Assembly (NCBI RefSeq): GCF_017310015.1
Contig: NZ_CP022297.1
Span: 1,674,001-1,738,000 of the forward strand
DNA from: Marinobacterium iners
Lineage (GTDB): Bacteria > Pseudomonadota > Gammaproteobacteria > Pseudomonadales > Balneatricaceae
Direction: 5' to 3'
DNA: 64,000 nucleotides
Part shown: piece by piece, positions 9,676 through 19,744 of the stretch
Layout of the letters: the number at the start of each line of letters is the position of its first letter
Position numbering within the stretch: the first letter of the stretch is position 1
Translations under genes and position numbers: made by a program
Notes under the pieces: model-generated
Databases searched by the model: none
The model's input: only the letters and a program-made list of their open reading frames with translations
Told to the model about the DNA's origin: nothing

Positions 9676-11373
9676 TCATGCCTGTTGAGTCTGCTTAGCG
9701 GTGGCAATCCGAGTTGCTTGACCACAGCGGTTCAGGCCGGATACCACTGCCTTGAGTGAGGCGCTGACAGTATCGGCATCCACGGCCATGCCACAGACGC
9801 GCTGGCCCTCCACGTTCAGCTGGACATAGGCGGCGGCTGCAACGTCCGAACCTTCACCCATGGCGTGCTCGGCGTAGTCGACCACATGGATACTGAGCCC
9901 GGTGCGGGTCTGCCAGGCACTGATGAAGGCCGCCATGGCCCCCTTGCCCTTGCCCTCGATGCACACCTGTTCGCCGTCGACGCTGATGTCGGCCGCCAGG
10001 GTTTCGGCATCTCCACTACGCTCGATGCGGTAGCCGTCCAGACTCACCGGTACCTTGTCCTGTACGAAGTGCTGGACAAGCAGGTCATGGATCACCTGAC
10101 TGTCCAGCTCACCGCCTTGCTCCTCGGTTTTTTTCTGTACGATCGGGGCCAACTCCAGCTGCAGCCAGCGCGGGATGCTGATGCCGAAATCGCGCTCCAG
10201 CAGGAAGGTCATGCCGCCCTTGCCGGACTGGCTGTTGACGCGAATCACCGCCTGATAGCCACGGCCCAGATCCGCCGGGTCGATCGGCAGATAGGCGACC
10301 TGCCAGGGCTCGTCATCCTGCTGCTGCTTGAGTGACTTGCGGATCGCATCCTGGTGGCTGCCGGAAAACGCCGTGTAGACCAGCTCACCGATCCAGGGGT
10401 GGCGCGGGTGAATCGGCAGGCCGGTGCATTCGGTGCAGACCTGAATGATCTCGTCCGGGTTGGACAGATCAAGCTGCGGGTCCACACCTTGGCTGTACAG
10501 GTTCAACGCCAGCGTGACGATATCCATGTTGCCGGTACGCTCACCGTTGCCAAGCAAAGTCCCTTCCACCCGGTCGGCACCAGCCATCAGGGCCAGCTCA
10601 GCGGACGCCACGGCACCGCCACGGTCGTTGTGGGTGTGCACCGAGATGATGGCGCTGTCGCGGCGGCTCAAATGCTGGCAGAAATACTCCACCTGATCGG
10701 CAAAGTGGTTCGGCGGACCAACTTCGACGGTTGTCGGGAGGTTGAGAATGCAGCGCTTCTGTGGCGTTGGCTGCCATTCGTCCATCACCGCTTCACAGAC
10801 ATCAACGGCATAATCCACTTCTGTGCTGGTGAAGCTCTCCGGTGAATACTGGAAGGTCCAATCCGTCTCCGGGTATTTAGAGGCATACTCTTTTACCCAG
10901 CGCGCACCGCGCACGGCGATCTGCTTGATCTCGTCCTGGCTCATGCCGAAGACACGCTCACGCTGGATGCGAGATGTAGAGTTGTAGACATGCACCACCG
11001 CCTGCTTCACACCCTTGAGTGCCTCGTAGGTGCGAGCAATCAACTCTTCACGCGCCTGCACCAATACCTGTACGCGCACGTCATCAGGGATCTGGTTTTC
11101 CTCGATCAACCAGCGGGTAAAGTCGTAATCCGGCTGACTGGCGGACGGAAAGCCGATCTCAATCTCCTTGATGCCGAGCTTGACCAGCAAATGCCACAGG
11201 CGTTGCTTCTGGGCCACGTTCATCGGCTCCAGCAGGGCCTGGTTGCCATCGCGCAGGTCGACACTGGCCCAGATTGGGGCTTCGGTCACCTGACGGTCGG
11301 GCCAGGTACGGGTAAAGCCGGTGACGGGTTCAACCGGCTGATATTTGCGATGGTTAAAGTTGGCACTTGCCAT
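9676..11373 (-). CDS. leuA: 2-isopropylmalate synthase LeuA
   Basis: First committed step of leucine synthesis: 2-oxoisovalerate plus acetyl-CoA to 2-isopropylmalate. The DRE-TIM metallolyase domain has the catalytic loop DLRDGNQ near the N-terminus and the HTHNDRG metal-binding motif. A C-terminal LeuA dimer (allosteric) domain covers the last 130 or so residues and should mediate leucine feedback. Length is about 565 residues, the longer LeuA form common in actinobacteria and many proteobacteria. I place the start at 11373 (MASANF) because GGAGAG lies seven bases upstream. In-frame ATGs at 11388 and 11412 are possible. It is divergent from an Lrp-type regulator that may control it. Confidence 0.95.
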   Translation of the reverse strand: MASANFNHRKYQPVEPVTGFTRTWPDRQVTEAPIWASVDLRDGNQALLEPMNVAQKQRLWHLLVKLGIKEIEIGFPSASQPDYDFTRWLIEENQIPDDVRVQVLVQAREELIARTYEALKGVKQAVVHVYNSTSRIQRERVFGMSQDEIKQIAVRGARWVKEYASKYPETDWTFQYSPESFTSTEVDYAVDVCEAVMDEWQPTPQKRCILNLPTTVEVGPPNHFADQVEYFCQHLSRRDSAIISVHTHNDRGGAVASAELALMAGADRVEGTLLGNGERTGNMDIVTLALNLYSQGVDPQLDLSNPDEIIQVCTECTGLPIHPRHPWIGELVYTAFSGSHQDAIRKSLKQQQDDEPWQVAYLPIDPADLGRGYQAVIRVNSQSGKGGMTFLLERDFGISIPRWLQLELAPIVQKKTEEQGGELDSQVIHDLLVQHFVQDKVPVSLDGYRIERSGDAETLAADISVDGEQVCIEGKGKGAMAAFISAWQTRTGLSIHVVDYAEHAMGEGSDVAAAAYVQLNVEGQRVCGMAVDADTVSASLKAVVSGLNRCGQATRIATAKQTQQA

Positions 11374-11565
11374 GGTTTTGCTCTCCATTGGTTGTGGGGT
11401 GGGCCGCTGCATTAGACATTCCGGGTAGGACTGTCATCGCCGTCAGGGCTCGGGTAGAACCCGTTGGCGCCTGCGCGGACCGAAACTGAATATGGGACAC
11501 ATGATAGGGGATTTATGATGTCAGGCGATTGCTAAATTGCGCTATTTTGGTCTATTTTTGGCAAT

Positions 11566-11582
11566 ATAAATCTCAAATTTAT
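11566..11582. promoter_or_regulatory. AT-rich inverted repeat in the leuA/lrp-type intergenic region
   Basis: ATAAAT-CTCAA-ATTTAT lies in an AT-rich stretch (about 11520-11590) directly before the Lrp-type gene. Lrp-family proteins bind AT-rich, loosely palindromic DNA and usually repress their own gene, so this is a candidate autoregulatory site. The repeat is short and could be chance. Confidence 0.3.
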
Positions 11583-11598
11583 TTTATAGAGCAATTTT

Positions 11599-12078
11599 AT
11601 GTCGATACATGAAGAGAGGGCGACACTGGATCGCTATGATCATGCCATTTTGCGAATTTTGCAGCAGGAAGGCCGCATCAGTAATCAGGAGCTGGCCGAC
11701 CGTATCGGTCTGTCGCCGTCACCCTGCCTGCGGCGGGTGCGGGCGCTGGAAGAGAATGGTCTGATTCGTGGCTATCGGGCATTGGTTGATGCCAAAAAAC
11801 TGGGGCTGAACCTCACCGTAATCCTGCATATTTCCATGGATCGGCACACGCCAGAGCGGTTCGAGAACTTTGAGCGCAGGATCGCCGAACTGCCGCAGGT
11901 GTTGGAGTGCCTGATCATCACCGGCCAGGATGCCGACTATCAGCTTCGGGTGCTGGTGGAGGACATGGACGCCTACCATGACCTTCTGCTTCACCACATT
12001 ACACGTATTGAGGGGGTTACGGGGGTGCACTCCAGTTTCGTGTTGCGCAAGGTACTGGAGCGTGGCGTTGCCTGTTGA
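11599..12078 (+). CDS. Lrp/AsnC-family transcriptional regulator
   Basis: A 159-residue protein of standard Lrp size. The N-terminal helix-turn-helix (about 15-60) contains ILRILQQEGRISNQELADRI and SPSPCLRRVRALEENGLI. A RAM/AsnC ligand-binding domain (about 70-150) carries the G-x-D-Y-x-L-x-V signature (GQDADYQLRVLV). It is divergent from leuA and just upstream of a large permease gene, so amino-acid-responsive control of one or both is plausible. It resembles Lrp but the proven effector is unknown. Confidence 0.93.
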   Translation: MSIHEERATLDRYDHAILRILQQEGRISNQELADRIGLSPSPCLRRVRALEENGLIRGYRALVDAKKLGLNLTVILHISMDRHTPERFENFERRIAELPQVLECLIITGQDADYQLRVLVEDMDAYHDLLLHHITRIEGVTGVHSSFVLRKVLERGVAC

Positions 12079-12156
12079 TACGGGGATGCTGTTAAGTCGC
12101 CGTCTGTCCCGTTATGCTGATGTCTTACATGGGCGCCATCCGACAGGAGTCTGACG

Positions 12157-14661
12157 ATGCGAACCACCGAGTCACGTTCCGCGACAGAGACGGGCGGGCG
12201 CATGGGCACCTTTGCAGGCGTCTTCACCCCCAGCATCCTCACCATTCTCGGCATTATTCTGTTCCTCCGCCTTGGCTATGTAGTCGGGGCGGCGGGGCTT
12301 GGACTGATGCTGCTGATTCTGCTGGCAGCGAATCTGATCTCGGTGCTGACCAGCCTGTCGCTGTCGGCGGTGGCTACCAATCTGCACGTCAAGAAGGGTG
12401 GCGACTACTACCTGATCTCGCGCACGCTGGGACAGGAGTTTGGCGGGGCGATCGGACTGGTGCTGTTTCTGGCTCAAGCGGTTTCGGTGGGGTTCTACTG
12501 TATCGGGTTTGCCGAGGCAGTGGTCGGGATGATCCCGGGCGCGCCGGGCTGGAGTGTTCAGCTGATTGCTGCACTGGCGGCACTGCTGCTGTTCGGCTTT
12601 GCCTGGAAAGGCGCCGACTGGGCCACTCGGTTGCAGTTCGGCATTATGGTGATCCTGGCTCTGGCATTGGTATCCTTCTTCATAGGAGGCGTAGAGCGTT
12701 TCGATGCCGAACAGCTGTCGGCCAACTGGTCAGCACCGGGTGAGGTTGATTTCTGGCTGCTCTTCGCAATCTTCTTCCCGGCTGTTACCGGCTTTACGCA
12801 AGGGGTCAGCATGTCGGGTGAACTGCGTGATCCCGGGCGCAGCATTCCCAATGGCACTTTGAGTGCTGTGGCACTGTCGATACTGGTCTATCTCTTGGCG
12901 GCCTTTCTCTTTGCCGGAGCGTTGCCGGCAGAGGTGCTGAGCCAGGACTATGCCGCCATGCAGCAAGTGGCGGTGTTTGCGCCCTTGATTCTGGCCGGTG
13001 TGCTGGCGGCAACGCTCTCGTCAGCCATGGCCTCGTTCATGGGAGCGCCACGCATTCTGCAGTCGGTGTCGCAGGACCGTTTGTTCCCGCTGCTCAACCC
13101 TTTTTCCAAGGGCAGTGGTGCCAGTGACAATCCACGCCGCGCGTTATTGCTGTCGGGCGTGGTTGCGTTGATGACCATCGGCTTGGGTGAACTTGACCTC
13201 ATTGCACCTGTGGTGTCGATGTTCTTTCTTATCTCCTATGGCTTGATCAACTACGCGACCTGGTTTGAAGCACAATCCGCGAGCCCATCGTTCCGTCCCC
13301 GTTTTCGTTTCTATCATCCCTTGCTCAGTCTGGCGGGGGCGCTGGCCTGTCTTGTGGCCATGCTGGCAATTGACCTGCTGGCCGGAATGGTGGCATTGGG
13401 TATCATGGCGCTGATCTATCGCTATCTTCAGCTGAAAGCGCCCCTGCCACGCTGGGCGGACGGACGGCGTTCGTATCACACCCGGCAGATACGTCAGCAT
13501 CTGCTTGCGATTCGCAATGGCCCTGACAGTCCACGTGACTGGCGCCCGAATATTCTGCTGTTTTCTGACAGCAGTCATCGCCGCTTGCCACTGTTGAAAC
13601 TGGCGGCAGGGCTGGAAGGTGGCAGTGGTTTCGTCACTGCCGTGAAAATGCTGGAGGGTGAAGGACTCCGGTTGCGCCGCCAGCGTGATGAGGTAGAAAA
13701 AGTGCTGGCTGACGATATCCAGCGTGCAAGGGTCGATGCCTGGCCGCTGGCGCTGACAGTGAATACATTCGATGCGGGGCTGCGGACCTTGCTGCAAGGC
13801 TTTGGTCTCGGCAGCCTCAGAGCCAACCTGATACTGCTTAACTGGCTGGAACATGATCCTCGCACGTTATCAGCTGAGGCCACACATATTTTTGCCCGTC
13901 ACCTCTGGACCGCTTTCCATGAGGGCTGCAGCCTGCTGGTGTTTGATGGTGATGAAAATCGCTGGGCTCAACTGGAACAGATCCCGCCGGATCAGCGCCG
14001 CATCGATATATGGTGGTGGGGCGATGCGTCCAGTCACCTGATGCTGTTACTGGGCCATCTCATGTTGCGCACGCCCGAATGGGAAGGTGCCAGCCTGCGG
14101 ATTCTGATCGCCCGCAGCGATGAGGACGACCCAACCGCGACACCGGATGATGTGCGCCACTACCTGGAGCAGAGTCGCATTGATGCGCGGGCTGTACTGA
14201 TTGATCATACCGACCCCGGCGCACGGGAGCGCTATTCGCTGGATGCATCTCTGGTGTTTCTGCCGTTCAGGCTGCAGCGCAACGAACCGGTTGACCGTTA
14301 CGGGCAGCCCCTTAATGTCGCGCTTGAACCCCTGCCGCTCAGTGTGGCGGTACTGGCCGCCGAGGATATTGATCTGGATGCCGAACCGGAAGAGGGGGAA
14401 GCGGCCGAGCGGGCTCGTGCTCTGGACGTCCTGAATGATGCGCGTCGCTTGGCCGAATTAACTGCCGGCGATCTGGAGCAGATGGAGGCCGATTTGGCTG
14501 CTGCTGAAGTCGATACCACTCTGGATCAGGCTGAGTGGGCGCAACGGCAAAACGATCTGGAACAGGCTCGGCGCCGGGCGCTCAAGGCTCGTGCCCGAGT
14601 TGAGACAGCTCACCAACTCGCAGTACAGGCGGGGGTGCCAGAAGAGATGTTGAAGGTCTGA
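12157..14661 (+). CDS. APC-superfamily permease of the cation-chloride cotransporter (SLC12-like) type
   Basis: An 834-residue membrane protein. The first 420 or so residues hold about 12 helices. The first begins GTFAGVFTPSILTILGIILFLR, which is the hallmark N-terminus of the cation-chloride-cotransporter branch of the APC superfamily. The remaining 400 residues are cytosolic, as in that family, and end in an Ala/Glu/Arg-rich probable coiled coil (about 750-825). Bacterial members are poorly characterised, and both ion-chloride symport and amino acid transport have been proposed for relatives. It starts about 80 bases after the Lrp-type gene on the same strand, so cotranscription is possible. 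Substrate unknown. Confidence 0.82.
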   Translation: MRTTESRSATETGGRMGTFAGVFTPSILTILGIILFLRLGYVVGAAGLGLMLLILLAANLISVLTSLSLSAVATNLHVKKGGDYYLISRTLGQEFGGAIGLVLFLAQAVSVGFYCIGFAEAVVGMIPGAPGWSVQLIAALAALLLFGFAWKGADWATRLQFGIMVILALALVSFFIGGVERFDAEQLSANWSAPGEVDFWLLFAIFFPAVTGFTQGVSMSGELRDPGRSIPNGTLSAVALSILVYLLAAFLFAGALPAEVLSQDYAAMQQVAVFAPLILAGVLAATLSSAMASFMGAPRILQSVSQDRLFPLLNPFSKGSGASDNPRRALLLSGVVALMTIGLGELDLIAPVVSMFFLISYGLINYATWFEAQSASPSFRPRFRFYHPLLSLAGALACLVAMLAIDLLAGMVALGIMALIYRYLQLKAPLPRWADGRRSYHTRQIRQHLLAIRNGPDSPRDWRPNILLFSDSSHRRLPLLKLAAGLEGGSGFVTAVKMLEGEGLRLRRQRDEVEKVLADDIQRARVDAWPLALTVNTFDAGLRTLLQGFGLGSLRANLILLNWLEHDPRTLSAEATHIFARHLWTAFHEGCSLLVFDGDENRWAQLEQIPPDQRRIDIWWWGDASSHLMLLLGHLMLRTPEWEGASLRILIARSDEDDPTATPDDVRHYLEQSRIDARAVLIDHTDPGARERYSLDASLVFLPFRLQRNEPVDRYGQPLNVALEPLPLSVAVLAAEDIDLDAEPEEGEAAERARALDVLNDARRLAELTAGDLEQMEADLAAAEVDTTLDQAEWAQRQNDLEQARRRALKARARVETAHQLAVQAGVPEEMLKV

Positions 14662-14662
14662 T

Positions 14663-15523
14663 TTACCAGGCTTGTAGCCGCTCATGGCGGATCAGCTGTG
14701 CCAGCTGCTCGCAGCCGGGTACTTTGCTGCGATAGCGAAGCTCGATGTAGACCGGGGGCAATTCCGGCAGGCCAAGCTGCGAACCAATGCTCTCCATCCC
14801 TTCTGCAAGCGCGCCCTGAGTCCTGACCGTCACACCCAGTCCGGCCCGCACCGCTGCCATCAGGCTGGTAAAGCTGGTGGTTGAATACACGGTACGCCAG
14901 CTGATATTGGTGGCATCCAGCGCCTGCAAAGTCGCCTCACGGAACAGACAGGGCACATTCAACAGCACCAGTGGCAGAGGGCGGTTTTTCGACCACTGAT
15001 AGCCTGCCGGCCCAATCCAGATGAGTTGTTCGTAGCCCAACAGCTCACCGCGCACCTGACTGCGATCACGGCGGAGAATCAGGGCCAGGTCGTACTGTTC
15101 GTCGTCGTAGTCCTCACAGACGCTGTTGCTGTAGTCGGTCTGCACATTCAGGCGAATGCCGGGGTTGTGTTGCTTGAAGCGGGCCAGAATGGAGGGCAGC
15201 ATGCTTTCGGTCAGCGACAGAGACACTCCTATACGCAGCTCGCCTTCTGCACTTTGCTCGGTGATGGCGGCCAGTGCGTCTTCCTGCAGCGCAAGCAACT
15301 GGCGCGCATAGCCCAGCATGGTCTCGCCGGTTGAGGTCAGCACGCGCTTGCGCCCCTCGGTACGGAAGAGCGCCACATCCAGTTCCTGCTCCAGACGGCG
15401 AACCTGCTGGCTGACGGTGGACTGGGTTTTGTGCAGGCGTTCGGCAGCGCGGATAAAACCATCTTCATCGACCACTGTGACAAATGTGCGCAGCAGCTCG
15501 GTACTCAAGTTAGGCTGGGGCAT
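14663..15523 (-). CDS. LysR-family transcriptional regulator (LrhA-like)
   Basis: A 286-residue protein with an N-terminal winged helix-turn-helix (about 5-65, ELLRTFVTVVDEDGFIRAAE, TQSTVSQQVRRLEQEL) and a two-lobed effector domain. The early sequence resembles the LrhA/PecT-like subgroup. Its stop abuts the permease gene tail to tail. The 100-base upstream gap contains a long inverted repeat (15533-15579) that is the obvious candidate for autoregulation and control of the divergent small gene. Confidence 0.92.
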   Translation of the reverse strand: MPQPNLSTELLRTFVTVVDEDGFIRAAERLHKTQSTVSQQVRRLEQELDVALFRTEGRKRVLTSTGETMLGYARQLLALQEDALAAITEQSAEGELRIGVSLSLTESMLPSILARFKQHNPGIRLNVQTDYSNSVCEDYDDEQYDLALILRRDRSQVRGELLGYEQLIWIGPAGYQWSKNRPLPLVLLNVPCLFREATLQALDATNISWRTVYSTTSFTSLMAAVRAGLGVTVRTQGALAEGMESIGSQLGLPELPPVYIELRYRSKVPGCEQLAQLIRHERLQAW

Positions 15524-15532
15524 GGTCTATCC

Positions 15533-15579
15533 ATTATGAATAACGATCAATACGATCTAAATTAATCGTTATTCATAAT
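15533..15579. promoter_or_regulatory. 15-base perfect inverted repeat, candidate LysR operator
   Basis: ATTATGAATAACGAT (15533-15547) and its exact reverse complement (15565-15579) are separated by 17 bases. The repeat starts about 10 bases upstream of the LysR-type start codon and about 45 bases upstream of the divergent small gene. LysR proteins bind dyads in such divergent regions. The match is too long to be chance. Confidence 0.7.
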
Positions 15580-15625
15580 ACAAGGGCGGGCCTAAGCTGT
15601 CATCAAGGATCACAGGGAGGCTTTG

Positions 15626-15883
15626 ATGATGGTTGCCGCTACAGATTCGCAAACACGCAAGGTTCGCCGCTGTCACAATGGCAGTATTGATATGTCATTC
15701 TACCTGCCACGAGGCCGTCGACTTCGCGCTGTTGCGTGCATGCGACTGCTTAAAAGCTGTGTACTGGGGGTGACAGGCATCTTTAAAGCAGTAAGCCGCA
15801 CAGTGCCAGCCCCGCCTGACCGCTGGCGAGCACCTGCAGAAACAGTTAAAGCACCACCGGGTCGGTATAGCTCTTCTCGTTGA
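15626..15883 (+). CDS. Hypothetical small basic protein divergent from LysR regulator
   Basis: An 85-residue Arg-rich protein that I do not recognise. It is supported by a strong ribosome-binding site (AGGGAGG, 15614-15620) five bases before ATG 15626 and by its position opposite a LysR regulator with a long palindrome between them. Short basic (DUF1127-type) proteins are often placed this way, but the sequence lacks the DUF1127 pattern. A central hydrophobic patch (SCVLGVTGIF) is too short for a sure membrane helix. It could be spurious or a decayed gene. Confidence 0.4.
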   Translation: MMVAATDSQTRKVRRCHNGSIDMSFYLPRGRRLRAVACMRLLKSCVLGVTGIFKAVSRTVPAPPDRWRAPAETVKAPPGRYSSSR

Positions 15884-15916
15884 TGTATGTGTGACAGTGT
15901 GGGGTGCTAAGTTCCG

Positions 15917-16708
15917 TTAACTTGGCTGCTTTTGGGTACGGTAACGGTTGGGGCTGACGCCCAAGTGTTCTCGAAACATCAGGATGAAAGGGGCTGGAGC
16001 ACTGTACCCCAGCTCCAGCGCAATCCGGGTGACGCTCATCTCCGTGCCCAGCATCTCTATGGCTTTCATCAGGCGCAGACGAGCATACCAGCCTTGCAGA
16101 GTGAGTCCTGTTTCACGACGGAAGTGCCGCTCCAGTGTGCGGGTCGACATCGCCATTTCGGCTGCAATCTGATTCAGACCGGGTCGTTTTCCAGGGCGTG
16201 CATAGAGCCGAGTGCAGAGTTTGGCCAGTCGGGTATCGGCGGGCCAGGGCAGGGTGTGCCCGCGTTGTGGCAGACGTCCCAGGGTTTGCAGCATCAACTG
16301 GATTAAATTGTGCTCATAGCCGTGCAGTGGGTATTCCACCTCAAAGTTGGCCGCAGCCAGCATCAGTTCACGCATCAGCGGGGAAACCTCAAGTACCAGA
16401 GGTATCGCTGTGTCGAGTGCGTTAAATCCTGTTTCGATATAGAGGCTTTTCAGCTCGGCACCGAATTCGGTATAGGTACTGTGCTCGACCCCTGCCGGCA
16501 GCCATACGGCTGTGCCCGACGGAACGAAAAGGCGCTGGCCTTCAAGGTTTGTCACCAAAGTACCTGAGGTGGCGTAGAGCAGTTGGTGCCAGTCGTGTGT
16601 ATGTGGCGGGAACAGGTGTTGAGGCGGCATCAGCTGCTGGCGAACATAGACCTGGCGTGGCAGTGAGTGCATCTCGGGTGGCGAGAGTTGTGTGATTGTA
16701 TTATTCAT
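15917..16708 (-). CDS. AraC-family transcriptional regulator with cupin sensor domain
   Basis: A 263-residue protein. The N-terminal cupin (about 15-100) shows HTHDWHQLLYA and VPSGTAVWLPAGVEH. The C-terminal double helix-turn-helix (about 160-258) shows STRTLERHFRRETGLT and the second-helix signature ALELGYSAPAPFILMFREHLGVSPNRYR. This is the RmlC-cupin plus AraC architecture of the NimR/YdeC type. In E. coli NimR controls a divergent MFS transporter gene, and the same arrangement is seen here with the transporter at 16825, so that gene is the probable target. Confidence 0.92.
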   Translation of the reverse strand: MNNTITQLSPPEMHSLPRQVYVRQQLMPPQHLFPPHTHDWHQLLYATSGTLVTNLEGQRLFVPSGTAVWLPAGVEHSTYTEFGAELKSLYIETGFNALDTAIPLVLEVSPLMRELMLAAANFEVEYPLHGYEHNLIQLMLQTLGRLPQRGHTLPWPADTRLAKLCTRLYARPGKRPGLNQIAAEMAMSTRTLERHFRRETGLTLQGWYARLRLMKAIEMLGTEMSVTRIALELGYSAPAPFILMFREHLGVSPNRYRTQKQPS

Positions 16709-16824
16709 CGCTCAGGCCTGTATTCATGGTTGTCGAGTTTCATATGTAATCTGTCATTTTATATGAAGAATAGACTATCTCTGTCCTCTAATCTGATGAA
16801 CATCAGAAAACAGGAGGGTGGAGA

Positions 16825-18099
16825 ATGCTGACCGAGAAGGTAAAGGTCCTGATTGCCAGCGTGATGGCTGTGGTCATCACGGTAGGGATAGCACGTTTTG
16901 CCTATACCCCGATGATTCCGGAAATGATGTCAGGTGCCGGGCTGAACAATGCTCTGGCCGGTATGCTGGCCACGGCCAATTATGCGGGCTACTTCAGTGG
17001 TGCCTTGTTGATCTCGTTTATCCGCTCGTCGGGCCTGAAAATATGGCTGTACAAGGCCGGCTTGTTGGGCGCGGTTCTGACCACTGGCCTGATGGGGTGC
17101 ACAAGCCAGGAGTGGCTCTGGTATCTGCTGCGTTTTCTGTCGGGGTTGAGCAGTTCTGCTGGCGTACTGATCGGTGCTGGCCTGTTGATGAGCTGGCTTC
17201 TGCGACAGGGGCATAAGCCCGAACTGGGTATTTTCTTTTCGGGGCTGGGAATCGGTATTGTCATGACGGCACTGCTGGCGGAGATGATTCGACTCCGCTT
17301 CAGCTGGGACCAGCAATGGATGATCTACGGGTTTTCCGCCCTGATCCTGCTGTTGCCGGTTTGGTGGTGGAGCCCGGACTACCGCCGCTGCCTGCCCGCC
17401 AGTGCAGCCGCGCCAACTTACGAAGCACGAAGGATCAGTCCATTCATGTTGCTGCTTCAGTTGGCCTATTTCTGTGCCGGTGTGGGCTATGTGGTGACGG
17501 CGACGTTTCTGGTCGCCATTGCGGAAGCTTCGCCCCTGCTGGAAGGCCGTGGTTGGCTGATCTGGCTGGTGACCGGCATTGCGGCGGCGCCTGCGTGCTG
17601 GCTGTGGGATTTGCTGGTGCGCAGGCAGGGAGACTGGCTGGCACTGCTGCTGGCTTACCTGCTCAATGCGGCCAGTGTGCTGTTGTTGCTGATGACAACC
17701 GGGCTGGCAGGTGTCATGTTGAGTGCGATCATCTACGGCGTCAGCTTTATCGGTATTGTCAGTATGACGCTGGCAATGGTGGGGCGGCTCTACCCGGAGA
17801 ATCCCTCGCGGCCGATGGGACGGCTCACCTACGGCTACGGCATCGCGCAGATGCTGGCGCCCATGATAGTCGGTTATCTGGCGCAGTCGGAAGGCAGCTA
17901 CAAGAGTGGGTTGCTCATCACGCTGGTGGTGATTATTGTCGGTGCAGTGTTGTTGGCAGGGGCCTGGTTTGTGCAACAGCAAGGCATGGAGTCTGACGAT
18001 ACGGCACAGTCGTCCGTAGATGTGTTGGACTATGAGGGACGATGCGGGCGCCCTGTGGCAACCCGCAGAGATTCAGCTTCAGGCACTGAGTTTAGCTGA
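16825..18099 (+). CDS. YbfB/YjiJ-family MFS transporter
   Basis: A 424-residue membrane protein with about 12 helices. The family's opening [14 protein letters not shown] motif in TM1 and [20 protein letters not shown] in TM4 are present. The start is set by AGGAGGG (16812-16818), six bases upstream. It is probably under the divergent AraC regulator. The last 40 residues are hydrophilic and lie beyond the final helix. Its 3' end overlaps the convergent wrbA gene by 21 bases. A paralogue lies at 49087. Substrate unknown. Confidence 0.88.
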   Translation: MLTEKVKVLIASVMAVVITVGIARFAYTPMIPEMMSGAGLNNALAGMLATANYAGYFSGALLISFIRSSGLKIWLYKAGLLGAVLTTGLMGCTSQEWLWYLLRFLSGLSSSAGVLIGAGLLMSWLLRQGHKPELGIFFSGLGIGIVMTALLAEMIRLRFSWDQQWMIYGFSALILLLPVWWWSPDYRRCLPASAAAPTYEARRISPFMLLLQLAYFCAGVGYVVTATFLVAIAEASPLLEGRGWLIWLVTGIAAAPACWLWDLLVRRQGDWLALLLAYLLNAASVLLLLMTTGLAGVMLSAIIYGVSFIGIVSMTLAMVGRLYPENPSRPMGRLTYGYGIAQMLAPMIVGYLAQSEGSYKSGLLITLVVIIVGAVLLAGAWFVQQQGMESDDTAQSSVDVLDYEGRCGRPVATRRDSASGTEFS

Positions 18100-18678
18100 G
18101 ATTCGGGCAACGTGTGCGCCCTGAAAGTGGGCCATGGTCAACTCTTGCTCTGAAGGTGTGCGTGAGCCGTCGGCACCCGCAATGGTGGCAGCCCCCAGCG
18201 GTGAACCGCCATGTACGGAACTGATATCAGTCATCTCCGGCAGCGCATAGGGCAGCCCTACCACGACCATGCCGTGATGGAACAGGGTAGTGTGGAATGA
18301 CTGGATGGTGGTTTCGTTGCCGCCACCGGTGCCGGTACTGGTGAAAACACTGCCCACCTTGCCGACCAGCGCTCCCTTTGCCCACAGCCCACCGGTCTGG
18401 TCTAGGAAGTTGCGCATCTGGCTGGCCATGTTACCGAAGCGGGTCGGCGTGCCGAAGATGATGGCATCATATTGGTCCAGCTCCTTGGGATCGGCGATGG
18501 GGGCCGCCTGATCCAGCTTAACGCCGGCGTTGCGGGCAACCTCTTCCGGCATCAGTTCAGGAACGCGCTTGATGACCACCTCGGTATCCTCAACTGACTG
18601 GGCGCCTTCTGCAATGGCCCGGGCCAGGGTTTCAATGTGGCCATAGGATGAATAGTAAAGTACAAGAATTTTGCTCAT
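18079..18678 (-). CDS. wrbA: NAD(P)H:quinone oxidoreductase WrbA
   Basis: Flavodoxin-like FMN enzyme that reduces quinones by two electrons, avoiding semiquinone radicals. The 199 residues match the family. The FMN phosphate loop is [12 protein letters not shown] near the N-terminus, and the typical [25 protein letters not shown] follows in two adjacent segments (about 75-100). [15 protein letters not shown] is the WrbA signature near residue 165. It is the last gene of a leftward doxX - hydroquinone reductase - wrbA series (18 bases after the middle gene). A second wrbA-type gene occurs at 26954. Confidence 0.95.
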   Translation of the reverse strand: MSKILVLYYSSYGHIETLARAIAEGAQSVEDTEVVIKRVPELMPEEVARNAGVKLDQAAPIADPKELDQYDAIIFGTPTRFGNMASQMRNFLDQTGGLWAKGALVGKVGSVFTSTGTGGGNETTIQSFHTTLFHHGMVVVGLPYALPEMTDISSVHGGSPLGAATIAGADGSRTPSEQELTMAHFQGAHVARISAKLSA

Positions 18679-18696
18679 GATTGCATCTCCTGAGTT

Positions 18697-19680
18697 TTAT
18701 TGACTGACAGCTTCACGCTGATGTGGCTGGTTAAGATCCAGAGTCGGGCCGACAGGCACCACACCGGTCGGATTGATGGTGTGATGGCTGCGGTAATAGT
18801 GGTGCTTGATGTGTTGCATGTTGACCGTCTCGCTCACACCGGGCCATTGATAAAGCTCACGTACGTATCCCCAGAGGTTAGGGTAGTCGACGATCCGTTT
18901 CAGGTTGCACTTGAAGTGACCGTGGTAGACGGCATCAAATCGAATCAAGGTCGTGAACAGACGCCAGTCTGCCTCGGTGATCTGGTCGCCCAGTAGATAG
19001 CGATGGGAGCCAAGCCGGGTATCCAGTGCGTCCAGGGCTTCAAACAGGGGGTGAACAGCCTGTTCGTAGGCTTCCTGAGTGGTTGCGAACCCTGCCTTGT
19101 ATACACCGTTGTTGATGCGGTCGTAAATCTCACTGTTCAGCGTGTCGATCTCACTGCGCAGCAGTTGAGGGTAGTAATCCCCTGGGGCGGCACCAATCTC
19201 ATCAAAGGCGGAGTTCAGGATGCGGATGATCTCCGCTGACTCGTTGTTGACGATGGTCTGACGCTGTTTGTCCCAGAGTACCGGAACAGTGACGCGGCCG
19301 GAGTAGTTCGGATCGGCTTTCAGATAGAGCTGGTAGAGGTAATCCAACCCATACAACTCATCACCGGTTGCCCCCGGTTCTGCTGCAAAGGTCCAGCCGT
19401 GGTCACCCATGTAGCTGTTGACCACCGATACCGAAATCATCTCTTCCAGGCCCTTCAGGTGGCGGAAAATCAATGTCCGGTGCGCCCAGGGACAGGCCAG
19501 CGATACGTAAAGGTGGTAACGCCCGGGCTCTGCCTGAAAACCGCCTTCGCCGCTGGGGCCAGGCTGGCCGTCGGCAGTAATCCAGTTACGGAACTGTGAC
19601 TCCGATCGCATGAAGCGACCCTGATTGGATTCGGTGTCATACCACTGGTCAACCCAGCGGCCATCAAGCAGTAAGCCCAT
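18697..19680 (-). CDS. yqjG: Glutathionyl-hydroquinone reductase (Xi-class GST, YqjG/ECM4 type)
   Basis: Reduces glutathionyl-hydroquinones, releasing hydroquinone with glutathione. The 327 residues match the Xi class. The N-terminal thioredoxin-like domain carries the catalytic Cys63 in LACPWAHRTL, and the all-alpha domain follows with the EADWRLFTTLIRFDAVYHGHF region split over residues 240-265. It lies between doxX and wrbA on the same strand, so the three probably form one operon for quinone/electrophile handling. Confidence 0.94.
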   Translation of the reverse strand: MGLLLDGRWVDQWYDTESNQGRFMRSESQFRNWITADGQPGPSGEGGFQAEPGRYHLYVSLACPWAHRTLIFRHLKGLEEMISVSVVNSYMGDHGWTFAAEPGATGDELYGLDYLYQLYLKADPNYSGRVTVPVLWDKQRQTIVNNESAEIIRILNSAFDEIGAAPGDYYPQLLRSEIDTLNSEIYDRINNGVYKAGFATTQEAYEQAVHPLFEALDALDTRLGSHRYLLGDQITEADWRLFTTLIRFDAVYHGHFKCNLKRIVDYPNLWGYVRELYQWPGVSETVNMQHIKHHYYRSHHTINPTGVVPVGPTLDLNQPHQREAVSQ

Positions 19681-19744
19681 GATAATCTCCTGATTGTCAG
19701 TGAGGTCGGTTAATTGAATGTCCTGGCTAGATCGACTTCAGAGC

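Noticed and set aside
16930..17982. 350-codon minus-strand open frame
   Set aside because: Antisense to the YbfB/YjiJ transporter. It is rich in Gln, His and Arg as expected from reverse-complemented membrane-protein codons.
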